A stretch of DNA of 64,000 nucleotides from DATJLY01 sp035532935 (GTDB taxonomy: Bacteria > Pseudomonadota > Alphaproteobacteria > ATCC43930 > CGMCC-115725), in assembly GCA_035532935.1 (NCBI GenBank), contig DATKQE010000090.1, positions 1 through 64,000 of the forward strand. Reading direction: 5' to 3'. The number at the start of each line of letters is the position of its first letter. Position 1 is the first letter of the stretch. The notes under the pieces were generated by a model that worked only from the letters and a program-made list of their open reading frames with translations, was not told the origin of the DNA and ran no database searches. Made by a program: the position numbers and the translations under genes. Positions 48,074-57,153 of this stretch are shown here, piece after piece.

Positions 48074-49695
48074 ACCAGCCGCGCCTGGTCGAGCGCGGCC
48101 TTGATGAACGAGGTGAAGAGCGGGTGCGGCTCGAACGGCCGCGACTTCAGCTCAGGATGATATTGCACGCCGATGAACCAGGGGTGGCCGGGAATCTCGA
48201 CGATCTCAGGCAGTTCGCCGTCGGGCGACATGCCGGAGAAGCGCAACCCCGCGCGCTCCAGGCGCTCCTTGTAGTTGACGTTGACCTCGTAGCGGTGGCG
48301 GTGGCGTTCGCTGATGCATCGGACGCCATAGATCTCGGCGACGCGGCTCCCCTCCTCGAGCATGGCCTCGTAGGCGCCGAGCCGCATCGTGCCGCCAATA
48401 TCGCCGCCCGCCGCGCGCCGCTCCAGTGTGTTGCCGTGCATCCACTCGGTCATCAGCCCGATCACCGGCTCGGCGCAGGGCCCGAACTCGGTCGAGCCCG
48501 CGCCGTTGAGCCCGGCGAGATGCCGCGCCGCCTCGATCACCGCCATCTGCATGCCGAAGCAGATGCCGAAATAGGGCACCAGGCGCTCGCGGGCGAAGCG
48601 CGCCGCCTCGATCTTGCCCTCGGCGCCGCGCTCGCCGAAGCCGCCGGGCACGAGGATGCCGTCCACACCCTCGAGCCGCTGCACCGCGTCGGGCTGCTCG
48701 AAGATCTCCGAATCGAGCCAATCGAGATTGACCCGAACGTGATTGGCGATCCCGCCATGCGCGAGCGCCTCGGCGAGCGATTTGTAGCTGTCGGGAAGAT
48801 GCGTGTATTTGCCGACGACGGCGATCGAAACCTCGCCCTCGGGCTTGCGGATGCGGTTGACGATCTCGTCCCAGCGGCCGAGATCCGGCTCGGGCGCCTT
48901 GAGCCCGAAATGGTCGCACACCTCGCGATCGAAACCCTCGACGTGATAAGAGCCGGGGACGCCGTAGATGGTGTCGACGTCGAGCGCCGGGATCACCCGC
49001 GACTCGCGCAGATTGCAGAACAGTGCGATCTTGCGCCGCGCCCCCACTGGAATCGGCCGGTCGCAGCGGCATAGCAGGATGTCCGGCTGAATGCCGAGGC
49101 CGAGCAGTTCCTTGACCGAGTGCTGCGTCGGCTTGGTCTTGAGTTCGCCTGCCGATGCAATCCACGGCACCAGCGTCAAATGCACATAGAGCGTGCGCTC
49201 GCGCCCGAGGTCGTTGCCGAGCTGGCGGATCGCCTCGAGGAAGGGCAGGCTTTCGATGTCGCCGACCGTGCCGCCGATCTCGCACAGCACGAAATCCTCG
49301 CCGTCGAGATCGGCCGCGATGAATTCCTTGATCGCATCGGTGACATGGGGAATCACCTGCACGGTCGCGCCCAGATACTCGCCACGGCGCTCGCGGCCGA
49401 TCACGGTCGAATAGATGCGCCCGGTAGTGACGCTGTCGCTGCGCCGCGCGGCGACGCCGGTGAAGCGCTCGTAATGGCCGAGATCGAGATCGGTCTCGGC
49501 GCCGTCGTCGGTGACGTAGACCTCGCCGTGCTGATAGGGGCTCATCGTCCCGGGATCGACATTGAGGTAGGGATCGAGCTTCCGCAAGCGGACGCGAAAA
49601 CCGCGCGCCTGCAACAGCGCGCCCAGCGCCGCCGCCGATAGACCCTTGCCGAGTGAGGATGCCACGCCGCCGGTGATGAAGATGAACCGCGCCAT
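48070..49695 (-). CDS. pyrG: CTP synthase
   Basis: This 541-residue enzyme aminates UTP to CTP. The synthetase half starts FIFITGGVASSLGKGLSAAA and has LDPYLNVDPGTMSPYQHGEV and CEIGGTVGDIESLPFLEAIR. The glutaminase half holds the catalytic cysteine in PYFGICFGMQMAVIE and the HPEL motif near the C-terminus. It is in the usual secG-pyrG-kdsA-eno order. Confidence 0.97.
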   Translation of the reverse strand: MARFIFITGGVASSLGKGLSAAALGALLQARGFRVRLRKLDPYLNVDPGTMSPYQHGEVYVTDDGAETDLDLGHYERFTGVAARRSDSVTTGRIYSTVIGRERRGEYLGATVQVIPHVTDAIKEFIAADLDGEDFVLCEIGGTVGDIESLPFLEAIRQLGNDLGRERTLYVHLTLVPWIASAGELKTKPTQHSVKELLGLGIQPDILLCRCDRPIPVGARRKIALFCNLRESRVIPALDVDTIYGVPGSYHVEGFDREVCDHFGLKAPEPDLGRWDEIVNRIRKPEGEVSIAVVGKYTHLPDSYKSLAEALAHGGIANHVRVNLDWLDSEIFEQPDAVQRLEGVDGILVPGGFGERGAEGKIEAARFARERLVPYFGICFGMQMAVIEAARHLAGLNGAGSTEFGPCAEPVIGLMTEWMHGNTLERRAAGGDIGGTMRLGAYEAMLEEGSRVAEIYGVRCISERHRHRYEVNVNYKERLERAGLRFSGMSPDGELPEIVEIPGHPWFIGVQYHPELKSRPFEPHPLFTSFIKAALDQARLV

Positions 49696-49769
49696 GGACC
49701 TTCAGTCTACAGGATCACCGCCGCGCCAGACAACCATGGCGAGGGCGGGCGGCGCGGCGGGCACGCGTT

Positions 49770-50219
49770 CTATTTCGCGAGCGGCGCGTTGGGCTCGGCC
49801 GGCCCCGCGGGCGCGGCTGGTGCCGCCGGTGCGCCGGGAAGATTCGGCGGTAGCTGTATATGGATGGGAGGCGCCTGGCCAGGCTCGGCCGGCGACGGCG
49901 CCTGCGCCGGCTTGGCTGGCGACGGGGCGGGCGCAGGCTTTGCCGGCGTCGGCGCCGTTTGGGCCGGCAGGTCGATGACCGAGTGCGACGCGCGCTGCCG
50001 CGCCGCGAGGACGGCCAGGGCGATGCTGGTCGCGAAGAACAGCGCCGCCAGTACCGCGGTGGTGCGCGTCAGCAGATTGGCGGTGCTGCGGCCGGTCATG
50101 AATCCCGACATGCCGCCGCCGCCCATGCCGAGCGCGCCGCCTTCGCTCTTTTGCAGCAGGACGACGCCGATGAGCGACACGGCGAGCAGCAGATGAACAG
50201 TAAGAACGACCGCGAGCAT
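49770..50219 (-). CDS. secG: Protein-export translocase subunit SecG with long Pro/Ala-rich tail
   Basis: This 149-residue protein has the SecG core (1-75): VVLTVHLLLAVSLIGVVLLQ, the cytoplasmic KSEGGALGMGGGGMSGFMTG and a second helix TAVLAALFFATSIALAVLAA. After that comes a tail of about 70 residues rich in proline and alanine with an imperfect repeat (APSPAKPAQAPSPAEPGQAP). Alphaproteobacterial SecG often has such a tail; its role is unclear. ATG 50219 is the natural core start. Confidence 0.92.
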   Translation of the reverse strand: MLAVVLTVHLLLAVSLIGVVLLQKSEGGALGMGGGGMSGFMTGRSTANLLTRTTAVLAALFFATSIALAVLAARQRASHSVIDLPAQTAPTPAKPAPAPSPAKPAQAPSPAEPGQAPPIHIQLPPNLPGAPAAPAAPAGPAEPNAPLAK

Positions 50220-50259
50220 GGCGTCGGGTTGTAGCGGGTCCGGCGACCGAATGCCAGCG

Positions 50260-51006
50260 CTAGGCGCCGCAAGCGTGGGCGATCGCCCAGAATTCGCCGG
50301 CATCGAGGCTGGCGCCGCCGACCAGCGCGCCATCGACGTTGGCCACCGCCATCAGCGCGCTGGCGTTGTCGGCCTTGACCGAGCCGCCATAGAGAATGCG
50401 AATCGCCGCCGCATCGTCCAGTTTCGCTGCGAGTGCGGCGCGGATATGGGCGTGGGCCTCGGCGACCTGCTCCAGCGTCGGGGTGCGGCCGGTGCCGATC
50501 GCCCAGACCGGTTCGTAGGCGATCGCCACCTCGGCGGCGGCGAGCCCGTTGGGCAATGATCCGGCGATCTGGCGCGAGAGCACGGTGAGCGTCGCACCCG
50601 AATCGCGCTCGGCGAACGTCTCGCCAATACAAAGAATGACGGCAAGTCCCGCCGCCCGCGCCGTCTCGACCTTGGCCCGCACGCGGGCGTCGCTCTCGCC
50701 ATGGCCGAGCCGGCGCTCGGAATGCCCAAGGATGACGAAGCGGCAGCCCGCGTCCTTGAGCATGACGGCGCTCAAATCGCCGGTATGCGCGCCCTTTGCC
50801 GCTTCGTGGCAATCCTGACCGCCCACGGCGATCGCGCTGCCGGCGAGCGCGTCGGCTACCGCCATCACGAGCGTCGCCGGCGGACAGACGAGCAGCGCGC
50901 ATCCGGGCACCTTCGCGGCTGCGCGCCGCGCCAATTCGCGCGCCAGCGCCAGCCCGTCCTGCCGGAGCCCGTTCATCTTCCAGTTGCCGGCTGCGAGCTT
51001 CACCAT
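50260..51006 (-). CDS. tpiA: Triosephosphate isomerase
   Basis: This 248-residue TIM barrel has the substrate lysine in AAGNWKMNG, catalytic histidine in ILGHSERR, catalytic glutamate in AYEPVWAIGTG and the phosphate loops YGGSVKADN and GALVGGASL. ATG 51006 is preferred to GTG 51012 because GAGGAG is at the right distance. It interconverts dihydroxyacetone phosphate and glyceraldehyde 3-phosphate. Confidence 0.97.
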   Translation of the reverse strand: MVKLAAGNWKMNGLRQDGLALARELARRAAAKVPGCALLVCPPATLVMAVADALAGSAIAVGGQDCHEAAKGAHTGDLSAVMLKDAGCRFVILGHSERRLGHGESDARVRAKVETARAAGLAVILCIGETFAERDSGATLTVLSRQIAGSLPNGLAAAEVAIAYEPVWAIGTGRTPTLEQVAEAHAHIRAALAAKLDDAAAIRILYGGSVKADNASALMAVANVDGALVGGASLDAGEFWAIAHACGA

Positions 51007-51127
51007 CGCCACTCCTCGTGTCCCGCGTGCCAGGCGCGGAGCTTGGCACAGATCGGGCCGCCTGTCGCGTCACGGTAGACTTGCCAGGACAGGGCAAAGG
51101 GGCTTGGATCGCGGCGAGGGAGGAACC

Positions 51128-52093
51128 ATGACGACGCTCATCATCGGCGCGGGGCTGGTCGGCTCGCAGATCGCACGCCTGCTCGTGGCGGAGGGACAAG
51201 TTCCCGTGCTCATGGATGCCGCGCTGCAGCGCGAGGCGCTCGGCGAGATCGTCGATCTTGCCGCGGTGCGGCTCGTCGAGGGCGACGTGCTGCGCCCTTA
51301 TGCGGTGGTCCAGGCGATCCGCGAGCACGGCATCACCGAGATCATCCACACCGCTGCCAATCCGCTGCTGACGCAGGGTGCGCAGCGCGATCCCTTCGCC
51401 GCGATCCAACTCAACATCATGGGCACGGTAAACGTGCTCGAGGCGGCCCGGGTCATGAAGCTGCGCCGCGTGGTGGTGTCGAGTTCGAACGTGCTAAGCC
51501 ATTATCTCGCCGGCGGCGAGGGCAAGGGCGACCTCGCCCGCGAGGAGGCGCTGCCCCGCCCCGTCACCTTCTATGCCACGACCAAGCAGGCGATCGAGAA
51601 TCTCGGTCTCAATTACGCGCGCTGGTGCGGCGTCGAGTTCGCGGCGGTCCGTTACGGCGCGGTCGCAGGCCCGTGGAGCGGCCGCGGCGGCGGCGGGCCG
51701 AGCAACGTCTTCCGCGACGCCGTGGTGAACGCGCTGCGCGGGGCCGAGGCCGCGGTGCCCGCGGGCGCGATGGAATGGGTCTATGTCAAGGACGCGGCGC
51801 AGGGGACGGTGCTGGCGCTCAAGGCCGGCGACCTCAAATCGCGCGTTTTCAATATCACCATGGGCAGCGTCACCGCGCCGGAGGAATTCGCCGCGGCGCT
51901 TCGGGCGGTGCTGCCGGGGGCGCGGGTGCGAATCGAAACGCCGGCCGCTGCCGGGGCGTCGCTCATGAACATGCGGCACGCCAGCGATCTCGCGCTCGCC
52001 CGCGAGACGCTCGGCTACGCGCCGCAATTCGGCATCGAGGCGGCAATTCGCGACATGGTGGCGTGGCATCGCGCCAACGACCGTGGCCGCTGA
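51128..52093 (+). CDS. NAD-dependent epimerase/dehydratase-family protein
   Basis: This 321-residue extended SDR has the Rossmann motif TLIIGAGLVGSQIARLL near residue 3. It has NIMGTVNVLEAARVMKLRRV, the catalytic serine region VVVSSSNVLSHYL and the YxxxK motif in TFYATTKQAIENLGLNYARW. The substrate is unknown (nucleotide sugar or lactone). GAGGAACC precedes ATG 51128. It is divergent from tpiA with 121 bases between starts. Confidence 0.88.
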   Translation: MTTLIIGAGLVGSQIARLLVAEGQVPVLMDAALQREALGEIVDLAAVRLVEGDVLRPYAVVQAIREHGITEIIHTAANPLLTQGAQRDPFAAIQLNIMGTVNVLEAARVMKLRRVVVSSSNVLSHYLAGGEGKGDLAREEALPRPVTFYATTKQAIENLGLNYARWCGVEFAAVRYGAVAGPWSGRGGGGPSNVFRDAVVNALRGAEAAVPAGAMEWVYVKDAAQGTVLALKAGDLKSRVFNITMGSVTAPEEFAAALRAVLPGARVRIETPAAAGASLMNMRHASDLALARETLGYAPQFGIEAAIRDMVAWHRANDRGR

Positions 52094-52105
52094 CGCCATC
52101 GGTCC

Positions 52106-52125
52106 GCCCGCGCGGCAGCGCGGGC
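52106..52125 (+). terminator. GC-rich hairpin after the epimerase gene
   Basis: The 8-bp arms GCCCGCGC and GCGCGGGC are perfect with loop GGCA, 13 bases after the stop codon. A short TTTT lies 12 bases further on, so a weak rho-independent terminator is possible. Confidence 0.45.
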
Positions 52126-52148
52126 TCAACATGTTGCGGTTTTAACCA

Positions 52149-52177
52149 TTGCTGGCGCGAAGGGGCGCTACTATCAT
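52149..52177 (+). promoter_or_regulatory. Candidate promoter of ppiD-trpE
   Basis: TTGCTG and TATCAT are separated by exactly 17 bases, 28 bases before the ppiD ATG. Confidence 0.4.
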
Positions 52178-52205
52178 CCGCGACCGTCCCCAGTCCGGCG
52201 CGATC

Positions 52206-54086
52206 ATGCTGCAAGCGATTCGTTCCAAAGCCTCCTCGTTCGTCGTCAAGATCCTGTTCAGCCTGCTGATCTTCACCTTCGGCGTCTGGGGCATCGGCGA
52301 TATCTTCCTCAATCGCGGTCCCGACACCACGGTGGCGACAGTGGGCGACCGCGACATCACCGCCGACCAGTTGGGTCAGGCGGTCCAGGCCTCGATCCAG
52401 CGCCTGAGTGCCCAATTGGGCCATAATGTCGACGCCGCGCAGGCCAAGAAGATGGGCGTGGTCACCACGTCCCTGCAGGACATGATCAGCACCGACATCC
52501 TGAGCCTCGAGATGGAGCGGCTCGGTCTCAGGATCGGCGATACCGCGGTGCGCGACGCGATCATTTCCAATTCCAGCTTCCATAACGCGCAAGGCCAGTT
52601 CGACCGCAACCTCTACAACCAACTCCTGGCTGCCAACCACCTCACCGAATCGCAATTCGAAGAGGATACGCGTTCCAGCCTGCTGCAGGCACAGCTTCTC
52701 TCCGCGATAACCGACGGCGTGGCCGCGCCGCAGGCGCTTGCGATCGCCCTCTACCGCTACCGCAACGAGCGGCGGGTTGCCGATTTCGTGCTGCTACCGG
52801 CGTCCGCCGCCGGGACCATCGGCACGCCGAGCGACCAGCAGATCGAGGCCTACTACAAGGCGCATGACGAGCAATTTCGCGCGCCTGAGCGGCGCAACTT
52901 CACCCTTGCCACGCTCACGCTCAAGGACGTCGCCGCCTCCGTCACCGTGACGGACGACGTGCTGGAACGGGCCTTCAAGGACCGTCAGGACGAGTTCCGC
53001 ACGCCCGAGCAGCGCCATCTCGAGCAGATGCTGCTGCCCGACGAGGCGACGGCCAAGAAAGCCGAAGCCGAACTCGCCGCGGGCAAGGATTTTGCCACCG
53101 TCGCCAAGGACGTGGCCAAGGTTCAAGACCCGAGCACGCTCGATCTCGGCTGGGTCAGCAACGAGGAATTGCCGCAGGAACTGGGCGATGCCGCTTTCGC
53201 GCTCAAGGAGGGCGGCACGACCAAGCCGATCAAGAGCGCGTTCGGCTGGCACATTCTGCGGCTCGAAGGCGTCAAGGCGGCGACCCAGAAGACCTTCGCG
53301 CAGGCCAAGGACCAACTCAAGAAGGAGGTCGTGCAGGACCGCGCCGGCGACCGCATTGCCGATCTCGCCAACCATATCGACGACGCGATCGCCGGCGGCG
53401 CCTCGTTCGCGAGCGTCGTCAGCAAGTTCGGCCTCAAGACGACGACGATCGCCGACATCGACGACAAGGGCAACGGAGCCGACGGCAAGCCGGTGGACCT
53501 GCCGAAGCCGCCGGACGCCATCGTGCACGCCGCGTTCCGCACCAACGCCGGGCAGATGAGCTCCCTCGACGACCTCGGTAATGACGGCTATTTCCTCGTC
53601 CACGTGGACAAGGTGACGCCGGCGGCAGCCAAGCCTCTCGCCGAGGTTCACGACCAGGTCGTGCAAGACTGGCAGGACGCGCAGCGGCAGGCCGCGCTGC
53701 AGAAGCTCGCGCAGACGATGGCGGACCAGGTCGATGCGGGCAAGAGCCTCAAGGACGTCGCCGCCGCGCACGGGCTCGTGGCGCGGACATCGACGCCGTT
53801 CCTCCGGACCGGCGGCGACGCCCGAGTGCCGGCATCGCTCGTCGCCAAGCTGTTCGAGACGAAACCCGGCAAGGCGATAGCGGGCATTTCGGCCGACAAC
53901 GTCATGGTCGCCCAGCTCAACTCGATCGTCGCCGCCGATCCCGGCAAGGAGCTGCCGGCCGTGCAGCAAGTGCTGACGCAGTTGGCAACATCGATCCAAT
54001 CCGATCTGGTCCAGGAATACGCCGCCGGCTTGCGCAAGACGTTCCCCGTAGAGATCAACCAAGAGAATGTCGACCGGCTGATGTGA
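52206..54086 (+). CDS. Periplasmic folding chaperone PpiD/SurA-type peptidyl-prolyl isomerase
   Basis: This 626-residue protein is anchored in the inner membrane by one helix (about 12-30, FVVKILFSLLIFTFGVWGIG) and exposed to the periplasm. The N-terminal SurA-like chaperone region spans about 40-230 (VGDRDITADQLGQAVQASIQ, FDRNLYNQLLAANHLTESQF). A parvulin domain (about 255-370) has RHLEQMLLPDEATAKKAEAE and DLGWVSNEELPQELGDAAF. A second degenerate parvulin-like region follows. In E. coli PpiD sits near the Sec exit. The stop overlaps the trpE start (TGATG). Confidence 0.92.
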   Translation: MLQAIRSKASSFVVKILFSLLIFTFGVWGIGDIFLNRGPDTTVATVGDRDITADQLGQAVQASIQRLSAQLGHNVDAAQAKKMGVVTTSLQDMISTDILSLEMERLGLRIGDTAVRDAIISNSSFHNAQGQFDRNLYNQLLAANHLTESQFEEDTRSSLLQAQLLSAITDGVAAPQALAIALYRYRNERRVADFVLLPASAAGTIGTPSDQQIEAYYKAHDEQFRAPERRNFTLATLTLKDVAASVTVTDDVLERAFKDRQDEFRTPEQRHLEQMLLPDEATAKKAEAELAAGKDFATVAKDVAKVQDPSTLDLGWVSNEELPQELGDAAFALKEGGTTKPIKSAFGWHILRLEGVKAATQKTFAQAKDQLKKEVVQDRAGDRIADLANHIDDAIAGGASFASVVSKFGLKTTTIADIDDKGNGADGKPVDLPKPPDAIVHAAFRTNAGQMSSLDDLGNDGYFLVHVDKVTPAAAKPLAEVHDQVVQDWQDAQRQAALQKLAQTMADQVDAGKSLKDVAAAHGLVARTSTPFLRTGGDARVPASLVAKLFETKPGKAIAGISADNVMVAQLNSIVAADPGKELPAVQQVLTQLATSIQSDLVQEYAAGLRKTFPVEINQENVDRLM

Positions 54087-55588
54087 TGCAGGTCGCGCCG
54101 AGCTTCGATGAGTTCCAGCGCCAATACGACGACGGCCGCGCGGTGCTGGTATGGACGACGCTCGTCGCGGATCTCGAGACGCCGGTCTCGGCCATGCTTA
54201 AGCTGGCCGATGGGCGCGCCAACAGCTTTCTCCTCGAATCGGTCGAGGGCGGCGAGCGGATCGGCCGCTACTCGATCATCGGCATCAAGCCGGATCTGAT
54301 CTGGCGCTGCTTCGGCGACTGCGCCGAGATCAACCGCAATGCGCGCGTCGATCCCGACGCCTTTGCGTCGGCGAAGGACGGCGCCCTCGCCTCGCTGCGC
54401 GCGCTCGTCGACGAGTGCCGCATCGAGGCGCCCAAGCCGCTGCCGCCCATGGCCGCCGGGCTGTTCGGCTACATGGGCTATGGCATGGTCGGGCTGATGG
54501 AGCGCCTGCCTGACGCCAATCCCGACCGACTCGGCATCCCCGACGGGCTGTTCCTGCGGCCGACGGTGGTGGCGATCTTCGACAATATCGCCGACACCAT
54601 CACGGTGGTAACGCCGGTGTGGCCCGGCAGGGCGATACCGGCGGCGGTCGCCTATGATCTCGCGCGCGAGCGATTGGCCGACGTCCTCGGCGATCTCGAG
54701 CGCAACCTGCCCTACCGGCGCGAGACGGCCGAGGCGGCGCAGGAGCTGCCGCCCCCCGCCGCCAACATGACGCGCGCGCAATGCATGGCGATGGTCGAGA
54801 CGGCGAAAGAATACATCCGCGCCGGCGAGATCTTCCAGGTGGTGCCGTCGATGCGCTTTTCGGTGCCGTTCCGGCTGCCGCCTTTCGCACTCTACCGTGC
54901 GCTGCGGCGGCTCAATCCATCGCCGTTCCTATTCTTCCTCGATTTTGGCAGCTTCGCCGTGGTCGGCTCGAGTCCCGAGATCCTGGTGCGGTTGCGCGAC
55001 GGGGTCGTCAGCATCCGCCCGCTCGCGGGGACGCGCCGGCGCGGCGCCACCTTCGAAGAGGACGAGAAGCTCGCGGCGGAACTCCTGGCCGATCCCAAGG
55101 AGCGCGCCGAGCATCTGATGCTCCTCGACCTCGCCCGCAACGATGTCGGCCGCGTCGCCGCCACCGGTACGGTGCGCGTGACCGAGCAGATGGTGATCGA
55201 GCGCTACAGCCACGTCATGCATATCTGCTCGCATGTCGAAGGCCGGCTGGCCCCGCGATTCACGGCGATGGACGCACTCTGCGCCGGGTTTCCCGCCGGC
55301 ACGCTCTCGGGCGCGCCCAAGGTCCGGGCGATGGAGATCATCGACGAATTGGAGCCCGAACGGCGCAACCTCTATGGCGGCGCCATCGGCTATTTCGCCG
55401 GCGACGGCAGCATGGACACCTGCATCGTGCTGCGCACCGCGATCGTCAAGGACGGGCTGATGCAGGTGCAGGCCGGATGCGGGGTCGTCGCCGACAGCAA
55501 CCCTGCCGCCGAACACCAGGAAATCCTCGACAAGGCTCGCGCCCTTTTCCGCGCCGCCGAGGAAGCGGTGCGATTTGCACGGCGATGA
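54086..55588 (+). CDS. trpE: Anthranilate synthase component I
   Basis: This 500-residue enzyme converts chorismate and ammonia to anthranilate. The N-terminal domain contains the tryptophan-feedback region near FLLESVEGGERIGRYSIIG, which matches the LLES motif of sensitive enzymes. The catalytic part has YIRAGEIFQVVPSMRF, SSPEILVRLRDGVVSIRPLA, GTRRRG, HLMLLDLARNDVGRVA and FPAGTLSGAPKVRAMEIID. ATG 54086 overlaps the ppiD stop. trpG is not next; a decayed region separates them by 1.5 kb. Confidence 0.97.
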   Translation: MQVAPSFDEFQRQYDDGRAVLVWTTLVADLETPVSAMLKLADGRANSFLLESVEGGERIGRYSIIGIKPDLIWRCFGDCAEINRNARVDPDAFASAKDGALASLRALVDECRIEAPKPLPPMAAGLFGYMGYGMVGLMERLPDANPDRLGIPDGLFLRPTVVAIFDNIADTITVVTPVWPGRAIPAAVAYDLARERLADVLGDLERNLPYRRETAEAAQELPPPAANMTRAQCMAMVETAKEYIRAGEIFQVVPSMRFSVPFRLPPFALYRALRRLNPSPFLFFLDFGSFAVVGSSPEILVRLRDGVVSIRPLAGTRRRGATFEEDEKLAAELLADPKERAEHLMLLDLARNDVGRVAATGTVRVTEQMVIERYSHVMHICSHVEGRLAPRFTAMDALCAGFPAGTLSGAPKVRAMEIIDELEPERRNLYGGAIGYFAGDGSMDTCIVLRTAIVKDGLMQVQAGCGVVADSNPAAEHQEILDKARALFRAAEEAVRFARR

Positions 55589-55674
55589 CGCATTGCACCA
55601 TTCAAGGTGCGTCCGAGAATGCGCATGCGTCTTATCCCGGATGAAGGCGGCAATGCTTCACCCGTCGCTGCCAT

Positions 55675-56704
55675 TCAAGATTCCTGTCCTGCCGTGCGGT
55701 CGCCGCACGGCACGTGGACGAAGTTCGTGTCCGCCGAATTTTGTGGACGACGAGCGTCGCCGCCGATGAGAAAGTAGCTCGCGACCTCGCCGAGCCCCTT
55801 GAGTTCGATCGCGCCCCGCGGCTCGATACGCCAGCCGGGGCCGAGCCGCCGTGCGGTCTCGGCGGAGATGTGGATGCGGCCGGGCTCGCTCGAAGTCTGG
55901 AGCCGCGCGGCCGTGCTCACGGTGTCGCCCCAAATGCCGTAGCTGAATTTGTGCTTGCCGATGACGCCAGCGACGACGCGTCCGGAATGAATGAATGCCG
56001 ATGCGCAGCCCGACCGCGAGGCCCTCGCGCACGAGGCCGGCGACGAAGTCGAGCATTTCGAGAGCGAGACCGGCGACGGCCTCGGCGTGATCGGCGCGCG
56101 CGCCCGGCACGCCGCCCGCGACCATATAGGCGTCGCCGATGGTCTTGATCTTCTCCAGGCCGCGCCGCTCGACCATGTCGTCGAAGGCGTAGAACACGCG
56201 GTTAAGCATCGCCATCACCTGCGCGGGCGGGCGGGCGCGCCGCGGCGATGCGCAATTCTGCGCGGTCGGGGAAACGACGATAGACCAACAGGATCGCCGC
56301 GGTGAACAGCACTGCCCCGGCGAGGTTGACGCGCCGCAAGACCAGCAGCGTCTCCGGTGCGACGATGATACGCGGCGCCAGCGTTCGTGTTGCGATCGCC
56401 GTGCCAAACACCATGAGCAGCGTCAGCGCGATGATGCCCACCCTGAGGCTGCGCTGCTGCCGCTCGGCAACGAGTGGCAGCAGCGCCACCAAGCCGGCGC
56501 CCGGATATCGAGTCCTGCATTCGGACCTAATTCGAGCGAGAACGACACATAGAGCGCGGCGCCGACGATCATCTTGCTGAGGAACGCCCCGGTCTGGTGA
56601 CCATACCGCTTCAGGGGGATCGCCACGAACTGGACGAACGCCACACCGATGAGCGCGTAGCCGAGATAGGGGTCGAGCCCGAGCCGCGCCGCGAGCCGAG
56701 TCAG
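55675..56704 (-). pseudogene. Decayed class III adenylate/guanylate cyclase
   Basis: The reading must change frame three times. The first frame has a membrane segment LDPYLGYALIGVAFVQFVAI and continues VGAALYVSFSLELGPNAGLD. It shifts near 56505 to LLPLVAERQQRSLRVGIIAL and more helices ending YRRFPDRAELRIAAAR. It shifts again near 56230 to PAQVMAMLNRVFYAFDDMVE, KIKTIGDAYMVAGGVPG and LRIGIHS. A third shift at 55985-55996 restores VVAGVIGKHKFSYGIWGDTV and the C-terminus. The first part of the catalytic domain (with the FADIVGFT-type metal site) is missing. It cannot encode a working enzyme. Confidence 0.82.
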
Positions 56705-56955
56705 CGTTCCGGCGCGAGACGGCGCAGGTCGTCCGCCACGCCCGCGAGACGATCGAGTACGGCAAAGATCACCATGAACATGACACAATAGACGAAGACG
56801 AAGTTGACGACGGGAATGATCGTGAGCACAACCCAGAGCACCACGCTCTTGCCGAGTCGGCGTGCCAGCAGGCCATTCCCGATTGCCAGCGGAATGCCCA
56901 GCAGTCCCCACACGATGAACGGAAAAGCGAACGCAAACCCCGGCGCATGCTGCAT
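56701..56955 (-). CDS. Small two-helix membrane protein, unknown function
   Basis: This 84-residue protein starts at ATG 56955 behind a strong GGAGGAGGGGG. It has two hydrophobic helices (FAFAFPFIVWGLLGIPLAIG, about 7-26, and VVLWVVLTIIPVVNFVFVYC, about 36-56) and a charged C-terminus DRLAGVADDLRRLAPER. No family is recognised. The stop codon overlaps the first bases of the cyclase remnant, so the two may once have been coupled. Confidence 0.65.
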   Translation of the reverse strand: MQHAPGFAFAFPFIVWGLLGIPLAIGNGLLARRLGKSVVLWVVLTIIPVVNFVFVYCVMFMVIFAVLDRLAGVADDLRRLAPER

Positions 56956-57153
56956 GACCCCCTCCTCCTCGGTCGAACGTGTCGGTCCGGCCCGACGCAG
57001 CATAAGGTAAAATCCCTTGCGCGGTGAGCGGCATGGGAACGACCGTTGCGGTGGCGCCGTGCTTCGACAAGGCCCGCCTTTCGCCGCGGGGCCACGACCT
57101 GTTATAACCGGCCCGCTGGCTCCTTATCCCTCGGCGCTCCGAATGGCTTGGCG

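Noticed and set aside
57004..57153. A trp leader or attenuator before trpG
   Set aside because: No short leader peptide with tandem Trp codons and no alternative hairpin pair could be read.
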